Source: Arthrobacter sp. B6 (GTDB lineage Bacteria > Actinomycetota > Actinomycetes > Actinomycetales > Micrococcaceae). Taken from it: a DNA stretch of 64,000 nt. Under the pieces are notes generated by a model. It saw only the letters and a list, made by a program, of their open reading frames with translations, made no database searches and was not told the DNA's origin. The stretch lies in contig NZ_KV467168.1 of the NCBI RefSeq assembly GCF_001663775.1, positions 571,055 through 635,054 on the forward strand. The letters run 5' to 3'. Below, in pieces: positions 56,240-64,000 of this stretch; position 1 is the first letter of the stretch; each line of letters begins with the position of its first letter. The position numbers and the translations under genes were made by a program.

Positions 56240-56871
56240 CGGGTTCCTCCAGTGGCTGCGCCGGTGCTGAAGGCCAGCAGCCGTTCGGTGTACTTGGCGA
56301 GGACGTCAACCTCGAGGTTGACCCTGCTTCCGGTGGATTTGGCACCCAGCCCGGTTTCAGCGAGGGTGGTGGGGATCAGCCCCACTTCGAACCAGGGCTC
56401 GGGTTCCGCTGCCGGGCTGACGGCGGTCACTGTGAGTGAGACGCCGTCGATGGCGATGGAGCCCTTTTCTGCGATGTAGCGCGCCAGGTTGGCCGGCACG
56501 CCGAACCGCAGCCGCTCCCAGTTGCCCAGTGGCTCGCGCTCCAGCAGCTGCCCAACGCCGTCGACATGGCCCTGGACAACGTGGCCGTCCAGCCGGCCGC
56601 CTGCAGGGACGCAACGCTCAAGGTTGACGGAGTCGCCGGCGGCGAGTTCGCCGATGGTGCTGCGGACCAGCGTTTCGCCCATGACATCCACGCTGAAGTC
56701 CCTGCCGTCGATCCGGGTGGCGGTCAGGCAGACACCGTTGACTGCGATGGAGCCGCCCAGGGCGAGGCCCTCGGTGCTGGCGGGGGCGTGGAGCCTGACG
56801 GTGGCGCTGGTGTCGCCGTCCCGTTCAACGGACAGGACCCGCCCCTGCTCGGCAATTATTCCGGTAAACAT
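56236..56871 (-). CDS. ribE: Riboflavin synthase alpha chain
   Basis: 211 residues made of two lumazine-binding repeats: [12 protein letters not shown] with NGVCLTAT in the first, and [12 protein letters not shown] with DGVSLTVT in the second. Two lumazine molecules dismutate to riboflavin. The ATG shares one base with the ribD stop (TGATG). Confidence 0.95.
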   Translation of the reverse strand: MFTGIIAEQGRVLSVERDGDTSATVRLHAPASTEGLALGGSIAVNGVCLTATRIDGRDFSVDVMGETLVRSTIGELAAGDSVNLERCVPAGGRLDGHVVQGHVDGVGQLLEREPLGNWERLRFGVPANLARYIAEKGSIAIDGVSLTVTAVSPAAEPEPWFEVGLIPTTLAETGLGAKSTGSRVNLEVDVLAKYTERLLAFSTGAATGGTR

Positions 56872-58022
56872 CAGTGCCCTCCCAAGGCTGGTTCCGCGCC
56901 TGCAAGGCCCGGTTGTGGTTCCAAAGGTTGTGTGTTGTGGGGACGCAGGTGCAGCCGGAGGTCCCGGCCCAGCGTCCTGACGGCGCCGCCGTCGGACTGG
57001 TCCCAGTTCCAGTGCTGGGCGTTCCGCAACGTTGTGATGCCGAGTCCGTTCAGTGCCGGTGTGCCGGACCCCAGCAGCGTGGGAGCCAGATATACGATCA
57101 GCTCGTCAACGAGGCCGGCAGCAAGGAACGCGCTGAGGATCCGCGAGCCGCCTTCCACCATGACGTGGCGGATTCCTGCTGCGAACAGCAGCGAGAGCGC
57201 CTCATGCGGATCACGCGTGGGCAGGTGGAGCACCCTTCCGTCGTCGCCGTGGACGGCCGCGTCCGCCGGGATGGCACGCAGGCCCATCACGGCGCGGAGG
57301 GGCTGTTTGCCCGCCACCACGCCGGAGGAGTCGCGGGCGGTCAGCCGCGGGTTGTCGATGAGCACGGTCTGCGTCCCCACCAGGATGGCGTCGATCCTCC
57401 CGCGCAATCCGTGGTTGTCCGCGAGGGATTCGGGACTGGAGATCCACTGGCTGGTCCCGTCCTCGGCGGCGATGCGGCTGTCGAGTGTCTGGGCAATGTG
57501 GAGGGTCACGAACGGCCGCTTTTCGGCAACTCCCTGGAACCACTGGCGGTTCAGCTCAAGCGCCTCCTCCGCGGCGAGTCCGCTGCGCACCCTGACACCG
57601 GCGTCGCGGAGGGTGGTGGCGCCGCCCGCCGCCGGGTCATGGGGGTCGTCCACGGCATAGATAACGTCAGTGATTCCCGCTTCGATGATCGCCTGGGCGC
57701 ACGGCCCCGTCCGGCCGACGTGGTTGCATGGTTCCAGGGTGACCAACATGGTGGCGCCGCGCAGGTCCAAGCCGGTTGCCTCGGCCTGGGCGATGGCGTC
57801 GGCTTCGGCGTGTGCCGTCCCGGCGCCGCGGTGGAACCCGGTCACCAGATGCCGGCCTTCAGCGTCGACGACGACGGCGCCCACCAGCGGGTTGGCGCCG
57901 CGCGGGCCGCGCAGGGCTGCGTCAAGGGCGGCTTCCATGGCGCGTGTTTCCGCGGCGGTGAACGCAGACACCATCCTGGTGTCCTGGGAGACCGGCGCCT
58001 CCTGCCCTGTGGACGCGGTCAT
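56871..58022 (-). CDS. ribD: Bifunctional pyrimidine deaminase/reductase
   Basis: 383 residues. The N-terminal deaminase has HAEADAIAQAE and TLEPCNHVGRTGPCAQAII, the zinc site. The reductase domain has RPFVTLHIAQTLDSRIA, DNPRLTARD and VMVEGGSRILSAFLAAGLVDE. It catalyses the second and third steps from GTP. The ATG at 58022 overlaps the stop of a small ORF as ATGA; the FMN riboswitch lies upstream. Confidence 0.95.
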   Translation of the reverse strand: MTASTGQEAPVSQDTRMVSAFTAAETRAMEAALDAALRGPRGANPLVGAVVVDAEGRHLVTGFHRGAGTAHAEADAIAQAEATGLDLRGATMLVTLEPCNHVGRTGPCAQAIIEAGITDVIYAVDDPHDPAAGGATTLRDAGVRVRSGLAAEEALELNRQWFQGVAEKRPFVTLHIAQTLDSRIAAEDGTSQWISSPESLADNHGLRGRIDAILVGTQTVLIDNPRLTARDSSGVVAGKQPLRAVMGLRAIPADAAVHGDDGRVLHLPTRDPHEALSLLFAAGIRHVMVEGGSRILSAFLAAGLVDELIVYLAPTLLGSGTPALNGLGITTLRNAQHWNWDQSDGGAVRTLGRDLRLHLRPHNTQPLEPQPGLAGAEPALGGH

Positions 58023-58102
58023 GGCCTGACCGCCGGCCCGGCGGCTTCAGCTTCCACGCCAAGAGGAGTCAGGGCGTCGAAGAGCCATCGCAAAGGGTTC
58101 AT
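58019..58102 (-). CDS. 27-residue ORF between riboswitch and ribD
   Basis: The frame reads MNPLRWLFDALTPLGVEAEA then AGPAVRP and ends in the ATGA overlap with ribD. A purine-rich GGGAAGGAA lies about 11 bases before its ATG. Its place between the riboswitch and ribD suggests the riboswitch controls this ORF directly and ribD by coupling. It could be a regulatory leader or just a coupling ORF. Evidence is the overlap and ribosome binding site only. Confidence 0.5.
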   Translation of the reverse strand: MNPLRWLFDALTPLGVEAEAAGPAVRP

Positions 58103-58164
58103 GTGTGTTGTCGTTCCTTCCCTCTAGAACCGCGATGGCTCCGGGGGTATACGACAGCAGAAGG

Positions 58165-58188
58165 CTGCGGCATCAAATGATGCCGCAG
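58165..58188 (-). terminator. Expression-platform hairpin of the FMN riboswitch
   Basis: Arms CTGCGGCATCA and TGATGCCGCAG form a stable stem about 11 bases downstream of the aptamer. It could be the terminator or anti-terminator partner switched by FMN. A long T tract is missing, so translational control is equally possible. Confidence 0.6.
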
Positions 58189-58198
58189 ATACAGCTGT

Positions 58199-58347
58199 AC
58201 GTGCTTCTCTCATCCAGACTTTAACTGTCGGTACCGGAATTTCACCGGTTCAACCGTCCGCCGGTTCCCTCCCTGGTGGGAAAGCGCCGGCTCGCGGGTC
58301 GCGGACTGTCACCGCCGGTTCGGACTTACACCGACCCCGGAGCACGT
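58199..58347 (-). promoter_or_regulatory. FMN riboswitch (RFN element)
   Basis: On the minus strand the conserved RFN blocks are seen: GGGGTCGGTGTAAGTCCGAA, GGCGGTGACAGTCCGCGACC, GGTGAAATTCCGGTACCGAC and AGTTAAAGTCTGGATGAGAG. The ends ACGTGCT and AGCACGT pair as P1. It precedes ribD and should turn down the rib operon when FMN is high. Confidence 0.95.
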
Positions 58348-58389
58348 ATTGTGTGTTGCTATTCTGCCACAACCATGAAGGTGGGCTGA

Positions 58390-59070
58390 CTATTCCGGCG
58401 ACCCCGCGCGTAACGTTTGGCTGCCCGCTTTGCGCAGCTGTTCAATGGCCGCCGCCGGGTCCTCCGCGCCGTAAACGGCCGAGCCCGCAACGAAGACGTT
58501 GGCTCCCGCTTCGGCTGCCCGGTTGATGGTTTCCTCGGTGATGCCGCCGTCAACCTGGATGGCCACTCCGATTCCCGAGCCGTCGATGGCCGCCCTGGCC
58601 CGGCGGATCTTGGGAAGCGTCAGGTCCAGGAACGCCTGTCCGCCGAAGCCTGGCTCCACGGTCATGATGAGCAGCATGTCCAGTTCGGCCAGCATGTCCA
58701 GGTAGGGCTCCACAGGTGTACCGGGCCGCAGCGCCATGCCCGCCTTGGAGCCGCGGGCGCGGAGCTCGCGCGCCAGCTTGATCGGGGCTATGGAGGCCTC
58801 GGCATGGAAAGTCACGGAGGCGAGGCCTGCGTCTGCGAATCCCGGGGCCCACCGGTCGGCGTCGGCGATCATCAGGTGCGCGTCCAGCGGCACCGGGCTG
58901 ACCGCCTGGATCCGCTGGACCACCGGTAGTCCGATGGTGAGGTTGGGAACGAAGTGGTTGTCCATCACGTCCACGTGGACAGCGTCAGCGTTGCTGATGC
59001 GGTGCAGTTCCGCCTCGAGGTTGACGAAGTCGGCGGAGAGGATGCTCGGGTTGATGCAGCATTGCGTCAC
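58390..59070 (-). CDS. rpe: Ribulose-phosphate 3-epimerase
   Basis: 226 residues from GTG 59070, with AAAGG 7 bases upstream; a GTG at 59085 would have no ribosome binding site. Interconverts ribulose 5-phosphate and xylulose 5-phosphate. Motifs: [50 protein letters not shown] and [10 protein letters not shown]. It begins 18 bases after rsmB. Confidence 0.95.
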   Translation of the reverse strand: MTQCCINPSILSADFVNLEAELHRISNADAVHVDVMDNHFVPNLTIGLPVVQRIQAVSPVPLDAHLMIADADRWAPGFADAGLASVTFHAEASIAPIKLARELRARGSKAGMALRPGTPVEPYLDMLAELDMLLIMTVEPGFGGQAFLDLTLPKIRRARAAIDGSGIGVAIQVDGGITEETINRAAEAGANVFVAGSAVYGAEDPAAAIEQLRKAGSQTLRAGSPE

Positions 59071-59088
59071 GTGGGTACCTTTCACGGG

Positions 59089-60669
59089 TCAGGCCTTCTT
59101 ACGGATCAGGGCGAGGAACATGGCGTCCGTGCTGTGGATGTGGGGCCAGAGCTGGGCAGTCAGCCCGTGCCCGGCGCCCAGGCTGCCGGTGAGGCTGACA
59201 CTGTCCAGCACCGCGCCGGCGTCGAGGAGTTCCAGGTCGTCGCGCTTGCGCAGTGCGTCAGTCACGACGGTGGTGGTTTCGGCGGGATGCGGTGAGCATG
59301 TGACATACGCCACCACGCCGCCCGGGCGGACGGCGGCCAGCGCTGATTTGAGCAGGTCGCGCTGCAGAGGTCCCAGGTCGGCGAGGTCCTTGGGAGTGCG
59401 GCGCCAGCGGGATTCCGGCCGGCGGCGGAGCGCGCCGAGTCCGCTGCAGGGGACATCCACCAGGACGCGGTCGAAGGATTCGGCCTGCTCGGTGCCGACG
59501 TCGCGGCCGTCGCCGGTGCGGACGTCCCAAGCGTCCTTCGGGACGGCGGAAAGGGCCTGGCTGACGAGTTTTGCCCGGTGCGGCGCGGGTTCGTTCGCGA
59601 GGAGTTTGGCGCCCCGGGCATTGGCCAGGGCACCAAGGAGGGCCGCTTTTCCGCCTGGGCCGGCACACAGGTCCAGCCAGGCCTCCGGGCTGGTGGCGCT
59701 ATCAAGGTCCACCGCGGCCAGTGCGCGGGCCACGAGCTGCGATCCCACGTCCTGGACCCGGGTGGTGCCTTCGCGTACGGAGGCCAGCCGGCCGAGGTCG
59801 CCGCCGCTGGAGAGGGCCGAACCCTCAACCAGCTCGCCCGGGGTGGCTCCGTTTTCGAGTGCCTCGTCCAGGCTTCCCAGTCCCGGCAGGGCCACCAGGT
59901 TGACCACCGGGGCCGCGTTATCGGCTTCCAGCAGATCGTTGATCTCGGTGGCGGACCGCCCATGGGCCACCAGGGACTGGCGCATGGCACGGACGATCCA
60001 TTCCGGGTGCGCATGCCGGATGGAAGCGACCTTGGTTTCATCGCTTTCACCGGCGACCAGCACGTCCAGCCATTCGTCGAGGGTGTGCGCCGTGACCTTC
60101 CGGAGCACGGCGTTGATGAGCGCAGACGGGCCGGCGCCGATCACGGCGCGGGCCAGGCCAACCGTCTGGTCAAGGGCCGCGTGGGCAGGCACGCGCATGG
60201 CCAGCAGCTGATGGGTACCGATCCGAAGGGCATCGAGAACGGCGGGATCAAGCTGGTCCAGCGGCCTGTCGACGCAGCGGGCCAGGACGGCATCGTAAGT
60301 ACCCTGGCCGCGAAGTGCCCCGTAGCTCAGCTCCGTTGCGAAGCCGGCGTCGCGCTTGTCCAGGCCGTGATGGCGGATACGGGACGGCAGCACCAGGTTG
60401 GCATACGCATCCTCCGCAGCCACGGCGCGCAGGACTTCGAAAGCAACCAGCCGCGCCGGATCCGCCCGGCGGGTCCGCTGCGCCGGCGCGTTTTCAGTGA
60501 AGCTGCGCTGCGAGGGCCGGTTGCGCTCCCGGCCCTGGGCGTTGCGCTGGCTGCTGTCCCGCTGGCCGCCGCCGCGACCGCCCCGTTGTCCCCCGCCGCC
60601 GCCACGCCCCGTACCGCCGGAGCTGCCGCCGCGGCCGGAGCCGCCTGTGTTTCCGCCGGACATGCTCAT
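59089..60669 (-). CDS. rsmB: 16S rRNA (cytosine-5)-methyltransferase, RsmB/NOP family
   Basis: 526 residues. Residues of about 70-200 are a NusB-like RNA-binding domain, then the SAM-binding LDLCAGPGGKAALLGA. Two catalytic cysteines lie in DVPCSGLGALRRRPESRW and YVTCSPHPAET. The first 50 residues are extremely glycine/serine/arginine-rich (SGGNTGGSGRGGSSGG), an RGG-like tail. The ATG overlaps the fmt stop by 4 bases. Confidence 0.94.
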   Translation of the reverse strand: MSMSGGNTGGSGRGGSSGGTGRGGGGGQRGGRGGGQRDSSQRNAQGRERNRPSQRSFTENAPAQRTRRADPARLVAFEVLRAVAAEDAYANLVLPSRIRHHGLDKRDAGFATELSYGALRGQGTYDAVLARCVDRPLDQLDPAVLDALRIGTHQLLAMRVPAHAALDQTVGLARAVIGAGPSALINAVLRKVTAHTLDEWLDVLVAGESDETKVASIRHAHPEWIVRAMRQSLVAHGRSATEINDLLEADNAAPVVNLVALPGLGSLDEALENGATPGELVEGSALSSGGDLGRLASVREGTTRVQDVGSQLVARALAAVDLDSATSPEAWLDLCAGPGGKAALLGALANARGAKLLANEPAPHRAKLVSQALSAVPKDAWDVRTGDGRDVGTEQAESFDRVLVDVPCSGLGALRRRPESRWRRTPKDLADLGPLQRDLLKSALAAVRPGGVVAYVTCSPHPAETTTVVTDALRKRDDLELLDAGAVLDSVSLTGSLGAGHGLTAQLWPHIHSTDAMFLALIRKKA

Positions 60670-61586
60670 TCGAACACCACGCTTTCAAGGGAAGCCATAC
60701 CGCGTGCCCAATCGGCCGCGGCCATCATCTTTTTGCCCGAGGGCTGGATCCGCGTGAGTTCAACGGCGTGGGAGCCGGTGCCTGCCAGGACGCTTTTGCC
60801 GCTGAGCATCAGCGCCCCGGGCCCGAGGTCTGTGACCTCCGGCCGGAGCCGGACTGGCTCCAGCTTGACCCGCTGTCCGTCGAGGGTTGTCCAGGCGCCG
60901 GGTTCCGGCGTGACCCCGCGGGCGCGCCGGCCGATGGCCAGCGCGGGCTGGCCCCAGTCGATCCGGCCGTCCTCGAGGGTCAGCTTGGGGGCGAGCGAAA
61001 CGTCTCCCTGCTGCGGCTGCGGGGCAGCCTTGCCCGCATCGACGGCGGAGAGGGTCTGCGCCAGGAGTACGGCACCGCTGTGGGACAGCCGCTCCAGCAG
61101 CAGCCCGGCGGTGTCCTCGGGGCCGACGCTTTCTGTCAGGGTCCCGAACACGGGGCCGGTATCCAGGCCGGCTTCGAGCTGGAACGTCACAGCACCGGTG
61201 ACGTCGTCGCCTGCGATCACAGCGCGCTGCACGGGCGCGGCACCGCGCCAGGCCGGCAGGAGGGAGAAGTGCAGGTTGATCCAGCCGTGCCGCGGTACGC
61301 CCAGGGCAGCCGGGGGGATCAGTCCCCCATAGGCAACAATGGCCGCAACATCCGGGTTGACCGCTGCGATCTTTGCCGTTACCTCCGCATCAACCCTGGC
61401 CGCGCGGATGACGTCAATGCCGAGCTCGGCGGCGCGCTGTGCAACGGGCGACGGCGTCAGCACCCGTTTGCGTCCGACCGGCGCGTCAGGGCGGGTCAGC
61501 ACTGCGACGACGTCGAAGCCCGCCTGGACGAGGGCGTCCAGTGACGGCACCGCGACTGCGGGGGTGCCGGCAAAAAGTACCCTCAT
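60666..61586 (-). CDS. fmt: Methionyl-tRNA formyltransferase
   Basis: 306 residues. Formylates initiator Met-tRNA. The folate-binding and catalytic segment is NLHFSLLPAWRGAAPVQRAV with DTGPVFGTL after it; the N-terminus is VLFAGTPAVAVPSL. The C-terminal OB-like domain binds tRNA. The ATG overlaps the def stop by 4 bases, as is usual for the def-fmt pair. Confidence 0.96.
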   Translation of the reverse strand: MRVLFAGTPAVAVPSLDALVQAGFDVVAVLTRPDAPVGRKRVLTPSPVAQRAAELGIDVIRAARVDAEVTAKIAAVNPDVAAIVAYGGLIPPAALGVPRHGWINLHFSLLPAWRGAAPVQRAVIAGDDVTGAVTFQLEAGLDTGPVFGTLTESVGPEDTAGLLLERLSHSGAVLLAQTLSAVDAGKAAPQPQQGDVSLAPKLTLEDGRIDWGQPALAIGRRARGVTPEPGAWTTLDGQRVKLEPVRLRPEVTDLGPGALMLSGKSVLAGTGSHAVELTRIQPSGKKMMAAADWARGMASLESVVFE

Positions 61587-62185
61587 TCAGCGGCACCGGG
61601 CGCCGGGGCACCAAAGCTTGCGCCGCCAAAACTGGACCCGCCGAAACTGGACCCGACTGTTTTGGCGCGCTTCGCCGTCGTGCGTTCCGTAATGGCGTCA
61701 TAGTTCGCGTTGCGGATGGACCGCAGGGCCTTCTTCCGGTCCTCGCCCTCCAGCCGGTCGGTGTAGAGGATGCCGTCCAGGTGGTCGGTCTCGTGCTGGA
61801 AGCAGCGGGCCAGCATGCCCTCACCCTCGACGGTGACGGGATTGCCATGGAGGTCCACGCCGGTGACCTTCGTGGCGCGGAAACGCCGGACAGGGAATCC
61901 AAGCCCCGGGATGGACAGGCAGCCTTCCACGTGGTCCGGCTGGTAGTCCTCGCTGTTTTCCAGGACAGGGTTGATGATGTGGCCGTCCACGCCGCCGACG
62001 CGGTAGGTAAAGACCCGCTGGCTGACGCCGATCTGCGGTGCGGCGAGGCCGGCGCCGTCCACGTCCTCCATGGTCTCGGTCATGTCCGCCACCAGCTTGG
62101 CCAGCTCCGGCCCGAACTCCGTCACGGGATCGGCCACTGTGCGGAGCACAGGATCGCCGATGATGCGGATATTCAGAATGGCCAT
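61583..62185 (-). CDS. def: Peptide deformylase
   Basis: 200 residues from ATG 62185 (MAILNIRIIGDPVLRTVA). Removes the formyl group from nascent proteins. All three motifs are present: GLAAPQIGVSQR, EGCLSIPG and QHETDHLDGILYTDR with the HETDH metal site. The last 25 residues hold three SSFGG/ASFGA-type repeats, an unusual low-complexity tail. Confidence 0.95.
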   Translation of the reverse strand: MAILNIRIIGDPVLRTVADPVTEFGPELAKLVADMTETMEDVDGAGLAAPQIGVSQRVFTYRVGGVDGHIINPVLENSEDYQPDHVEGCLSIPGLGFPVRRFRATKVTGVDLHGNPVTVEGEGMLARCFQHETDHLDGILYTDRLEGEDRKKALRSIRNANYDAITERTTAKRAKTVGSSFGGSSFGGASFGAPAPGAAE

Positions 62186-62249
62186 GTGCTGTCTTTCCTC
62201 ACGGTTGGCGGATTGGGGAACCAATCCAGTTTAGGCGGTGCGCAGCGGG

Positions 62250-63107
62250 CTATGCGGTCCGCGCCTGCACGGGCGGGGGCGCGATGGGCAGCAGCGCTGT
62301 GCCGGCGCTGATGGTGTCGGCGGACAGTTCCCAGACGCGCCGCAGTGCGCAGAACTTCCACCAGTGGTGCTTCAGGACGTCCGGGTTTGCCCGCACCGGC
62401 CGCACTTCCGTCTCGCCGATGGCCACTGCAAGGAGGACGGGGTTTTCGCCGTGTTTCCAGGCCTCCCACTCACCGGCGACGGGATCCACCAGGCTTTCTT
62501 CCGCCTTCATTCCGGCGACCAGCTGCATGACTACCTTGTCGTCGAGGGGCTTGACCGTTCCGTCCCGAGTGGTGCCTTTGGTTTTGTAGTCGATGAGGCA
62601 GATCCGGCCGTTGATCTTTGCCACCAGGTCCAAGGTCCCTGCGTAGCCCACTGATTTGTTCCAGACCGTGATTTCCGGAGCGATGGGCTCCACCCTGTAC
62701 AGCTCCCACCATTCGTCGAACCGCACGGCGAAGGCTTCCTCACCGTTTGCGGCCAGCGCCTCACGGGTTTCCTTCATGGCGTGCGGCCGGCCGAGGGCAC
62801 GCAGGGCCACCTGCTCGCAGTAGTTGTGGACGCGGTCTCCACGCCTGGCCGCCTCGTCACGGTAGGTTTCGGCAGCCTTCGCCGCCCGGTTGACCGCCTG
62901 GCGGATCTTCGCCGGACTGCCGAGGCAGTCAGCCAGCAGCGGATCCTTCGCCAGGCTGCTTGCACCCATGTACCCAAACCAGCCGTCCAGTCCGTGCGGC
63001 TGCTGGCCGATCACCGTGGTGATGGACGGGACCGTGAACGGCTCGGACGTCGAGCGCGCGTACATGCGGCCATATTCGGTGGCGTGGGCAAGAAGCGGAT
63101 CAGTCAT
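62250..63107 (-). CDS. RecB-like PD-(D/E)XK nuclease-fold protein
   Basis: 285 residues. The nuclease core has RRGDRVHNYCEQV, a VGYAGTLDLVAKINGRICLI segment and DYKTKGTTRDG, giving the Asp, Asp and Lys of the fold. This is the pattern of Cas4/RecB-type exonuclease domains. It is a stand-alone domain with no CRISPR or helicase gene nearby. It precedes def by 64 bases; role unknown. Confidence 0.8.
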   Translation of the reverse strand: MTDPLLAHATEYGRMYARSTSEPFTVPSITTVIGQQPHGLDGWFGYMGASSLAKDPLLADCLGSPAKIRQAVNRAAKAAETYRDEAARRGDRVHNYCEQVALRALGRPHAMKETREALAANGEEAFAVRFDEWWELYRVEPIAPEITVWNKSVGYAGTLDLVAKINGRICLIDYKTKGTTRDGTVKPLDDKVVMQLVAGMKAEESLVDPVAGEWEAWKHGENPVLLAVAIGETEVRPVRANPDVLKHHWWKFCALRRVWELSADTISAGTALLPIAPPPVQARTA

Positions 63108-63161
63108 ACAAAGACTCTTTCACAAGGGGCTGACAGAATGGTGGGCACATTGGCCGGGCAC

Positions 63162-63201
63162 AAAAAAGGTCCGTTTCCGCTTGGAGGAGCGGAAACGGAC
63201 C
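63162..63201 (-). terminator. Intrinsic terminator downstream of tRNA-Val(CAC)
   Basis: Arms GGTCCGTTTCCGC and GCGGAAACGGACC flank an 8-base loop, and on the minus strand are followed by six T. It ends the tRNA transcript just before the RecB-like gene. Confidence 0.9.
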
Positions 63202-63211
63202 TGTTTCTCGG

Positions 63212-63283
63212 TGGGCGATACTGGGTTCGAACCAGTGACCTCTTCGGTGTGAACGAAGCGCGCTACCACTGCGCCAATCGCCC
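63212..63283 (-). tRNA. tRNA-Val (anticodon CAC)
   Basis: A 72-base cloverleaf on the minus strand: acceptor GGGCGAT paired with ATCGCCC, anticodon loop TTCACAC and TTCGAAC T-loop. The terminator directly after it confirms orientation. Confidence 0.95.
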
Positions 63284-63521
63284 CGATGCATTTGAATGCT
63301 AGCCCACCCTGCGCCGATTCGGAAATCGGGTGGAAAGGCACCGGGCGTTGGCCCTAATTACAGGCCTGTAATTCGGATATTTCCCTAGAATTCGCGGATC
63401 CCGAGGCATCAGCCCACTGCCGGTGGTGTTCGATTTGGAGAATCCCTGAACCTCCTATAGAGTTCTTACTCGTTGGAACGCGAGGAAATGCCCAAACGGC
63501 ACGGAATCAAGCCTCCAAAAT

Positions 63522-63594
<73 letters not shown>

Positions 63595-63642
63595 CGCAGG
63601 ACACTGTCACGGCAACGGCTCTTTACGATCCGGCGCTTACAC

Positions 63643-63713
63643 GGTGGGTTGGCCGAGAGGCGAGGCAGCGGCCTGCAAAGCCGTATACACGGGTTCGAAT
63701 CCCGTACCCACCT
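63643..63713 (+). tRNA. tRNA-Cys (anticodon GCA)
   Basis: 71 bases with acceptor GGTGGGT paired with ACCCACC and an anticodon loop CTGCAAA. It lies 48 bases after tRNA-Gly and is probably cotranscribed with it. Confidence 0.95.
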
Positions 63714-63753
63714 CGGTGAAAACCATGGTTTCCGGTTGATTCCGGATGGCAAT

Positions 63754-63825
63754 GGGCGATTGGCGCAGCGGTAGCGCGCTTCCCTGACACGGAAGAGGTC
63801 ACTGGTTCGATCCCAGTATCGCCCA
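63754..63825 (+). tRNA. tRNA-Val (anticodon GAC)
   Basis: 72 bases with acceptor GGGCGAT paired with ATCGCCC and anticodon loop CTGACAC. It is very similar to the minus-strand tRNA-Val(CAC) outside the anticodon arm. Confidence 0.95.
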
Positions 63826-63829
63826 CAGC

Positions 63830-63856
63830 AGCAGCTCTCCATGGAGCTGCTTTTTT
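63830..63856 (+). terminator. Intrinsic terminator of the tRNA-Gly-Cys-Val cluster
   Basis: Arms AGCAGCTC and GAGCTGCT flank a short TCCATG loop and are followed by a run of T. It starts 4 bases after tRNA-Val. Confidence 0.9.
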
Positions 63857-64000
63857 GTTGCCCGCTCCCCCCTTTGACCTATCACTTTCGGTCGCCAATC
63901 AGCAGGTGAGGCAACCAAAACTGATAAGGCAACGCGGTCCATGGTTCCTCAGGCCGGCCGGGACTTTACAGGATTTGTCACAGCACCTTGGAACCTCCAG

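Overview
The window comes from a high-GC actinobacterium, most likely a Micrococcaceae member close to Arthrobacter or Pseudarthrobacter. The signs are an ANTAR response regulator next to pyk, a gltBD-lgt-trp cluster containing a HGxxPAAW protein and a Trp-associated membrane protein, a his-rib cluster under an FMN riboswitch, and actinobacterial LexA-box and T4SS families. Genus assignment is inference; no rRNA gene is present.

Region 1 (1-2168): the 3' part of an MFS drug-type exporter fused to two carboxypeptidase-regulatory-like domains, overlapping a TetR-type regulator that a single missing base splits into two frames. Whether this pair is chromosomal or cargo is unclear.

Region 2 (about 2.2-35.0 kb): an integrative and conjugative element placed at the 3' end of tRNA-Leu(CAA). 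It has a MobF relaxase-helicase with a small zinc-finger/coiled-coil partner, SSB, an ArdC-like antirestriction protein, DUF4913, a VirD4 coupling protein, a short VirB4 ATPase, an SCO6880-type protein, VirB6/TrbL, a small two-helix VirB2-like protein, a VirB1-like NlpC/P60 hydrolase, a VirB8/TcpC-like protein, an ECF-type sigma factor and several regulators. At the integrase end are a MerR-like excisionase candidate and a tyrosine integrase. No left attachment site was found, so the element may start upstream of the window. Cargo includes: a coupled operon ImmA/IrrE protease - MAB_1171c-like membrane protein - EspR-like regulator - alpha/beta hydrolase; a SIR2 NADase-like protein preceded by a TIGR02391/Ymh protein carrying a HEPN-type R-x4-H motif; a CoiA-like nuclease; a secreted HNH lipoprotein; an orphan Abi-like protein; and a small gene behind a LexA (SOS) box. 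The SIR2 plus TIGR02391 pair is the best candidate for an undescribed anti-phage system.

Region 3 (35.1-64.0 kb): ordinary chromosome, almost all on the minus strand. In transcription order it holds a RecB-like nuclease, def, fmt, rsmB, rpe, then an FMN riboswitch with a 27-residue ORF and ribD-ribE-ribB-ribA-ribH, then hisE, hisG, hisF, then hisI, trpE, a Trp-associated membrane protein, a HGxxPAAW protein, trpC, trpB, trpA, lgt, then gltB, gltD and pyk. A TIGR03085 protein and an ANTAR regulator are on the plus strand. Four tRNA genes (Val-CAC, Gly-GCC, Cys-GCA, Val-GAC) lie near the right edge. Many starts and stops overlap by 1-4 bases, which suggests translational coupling.
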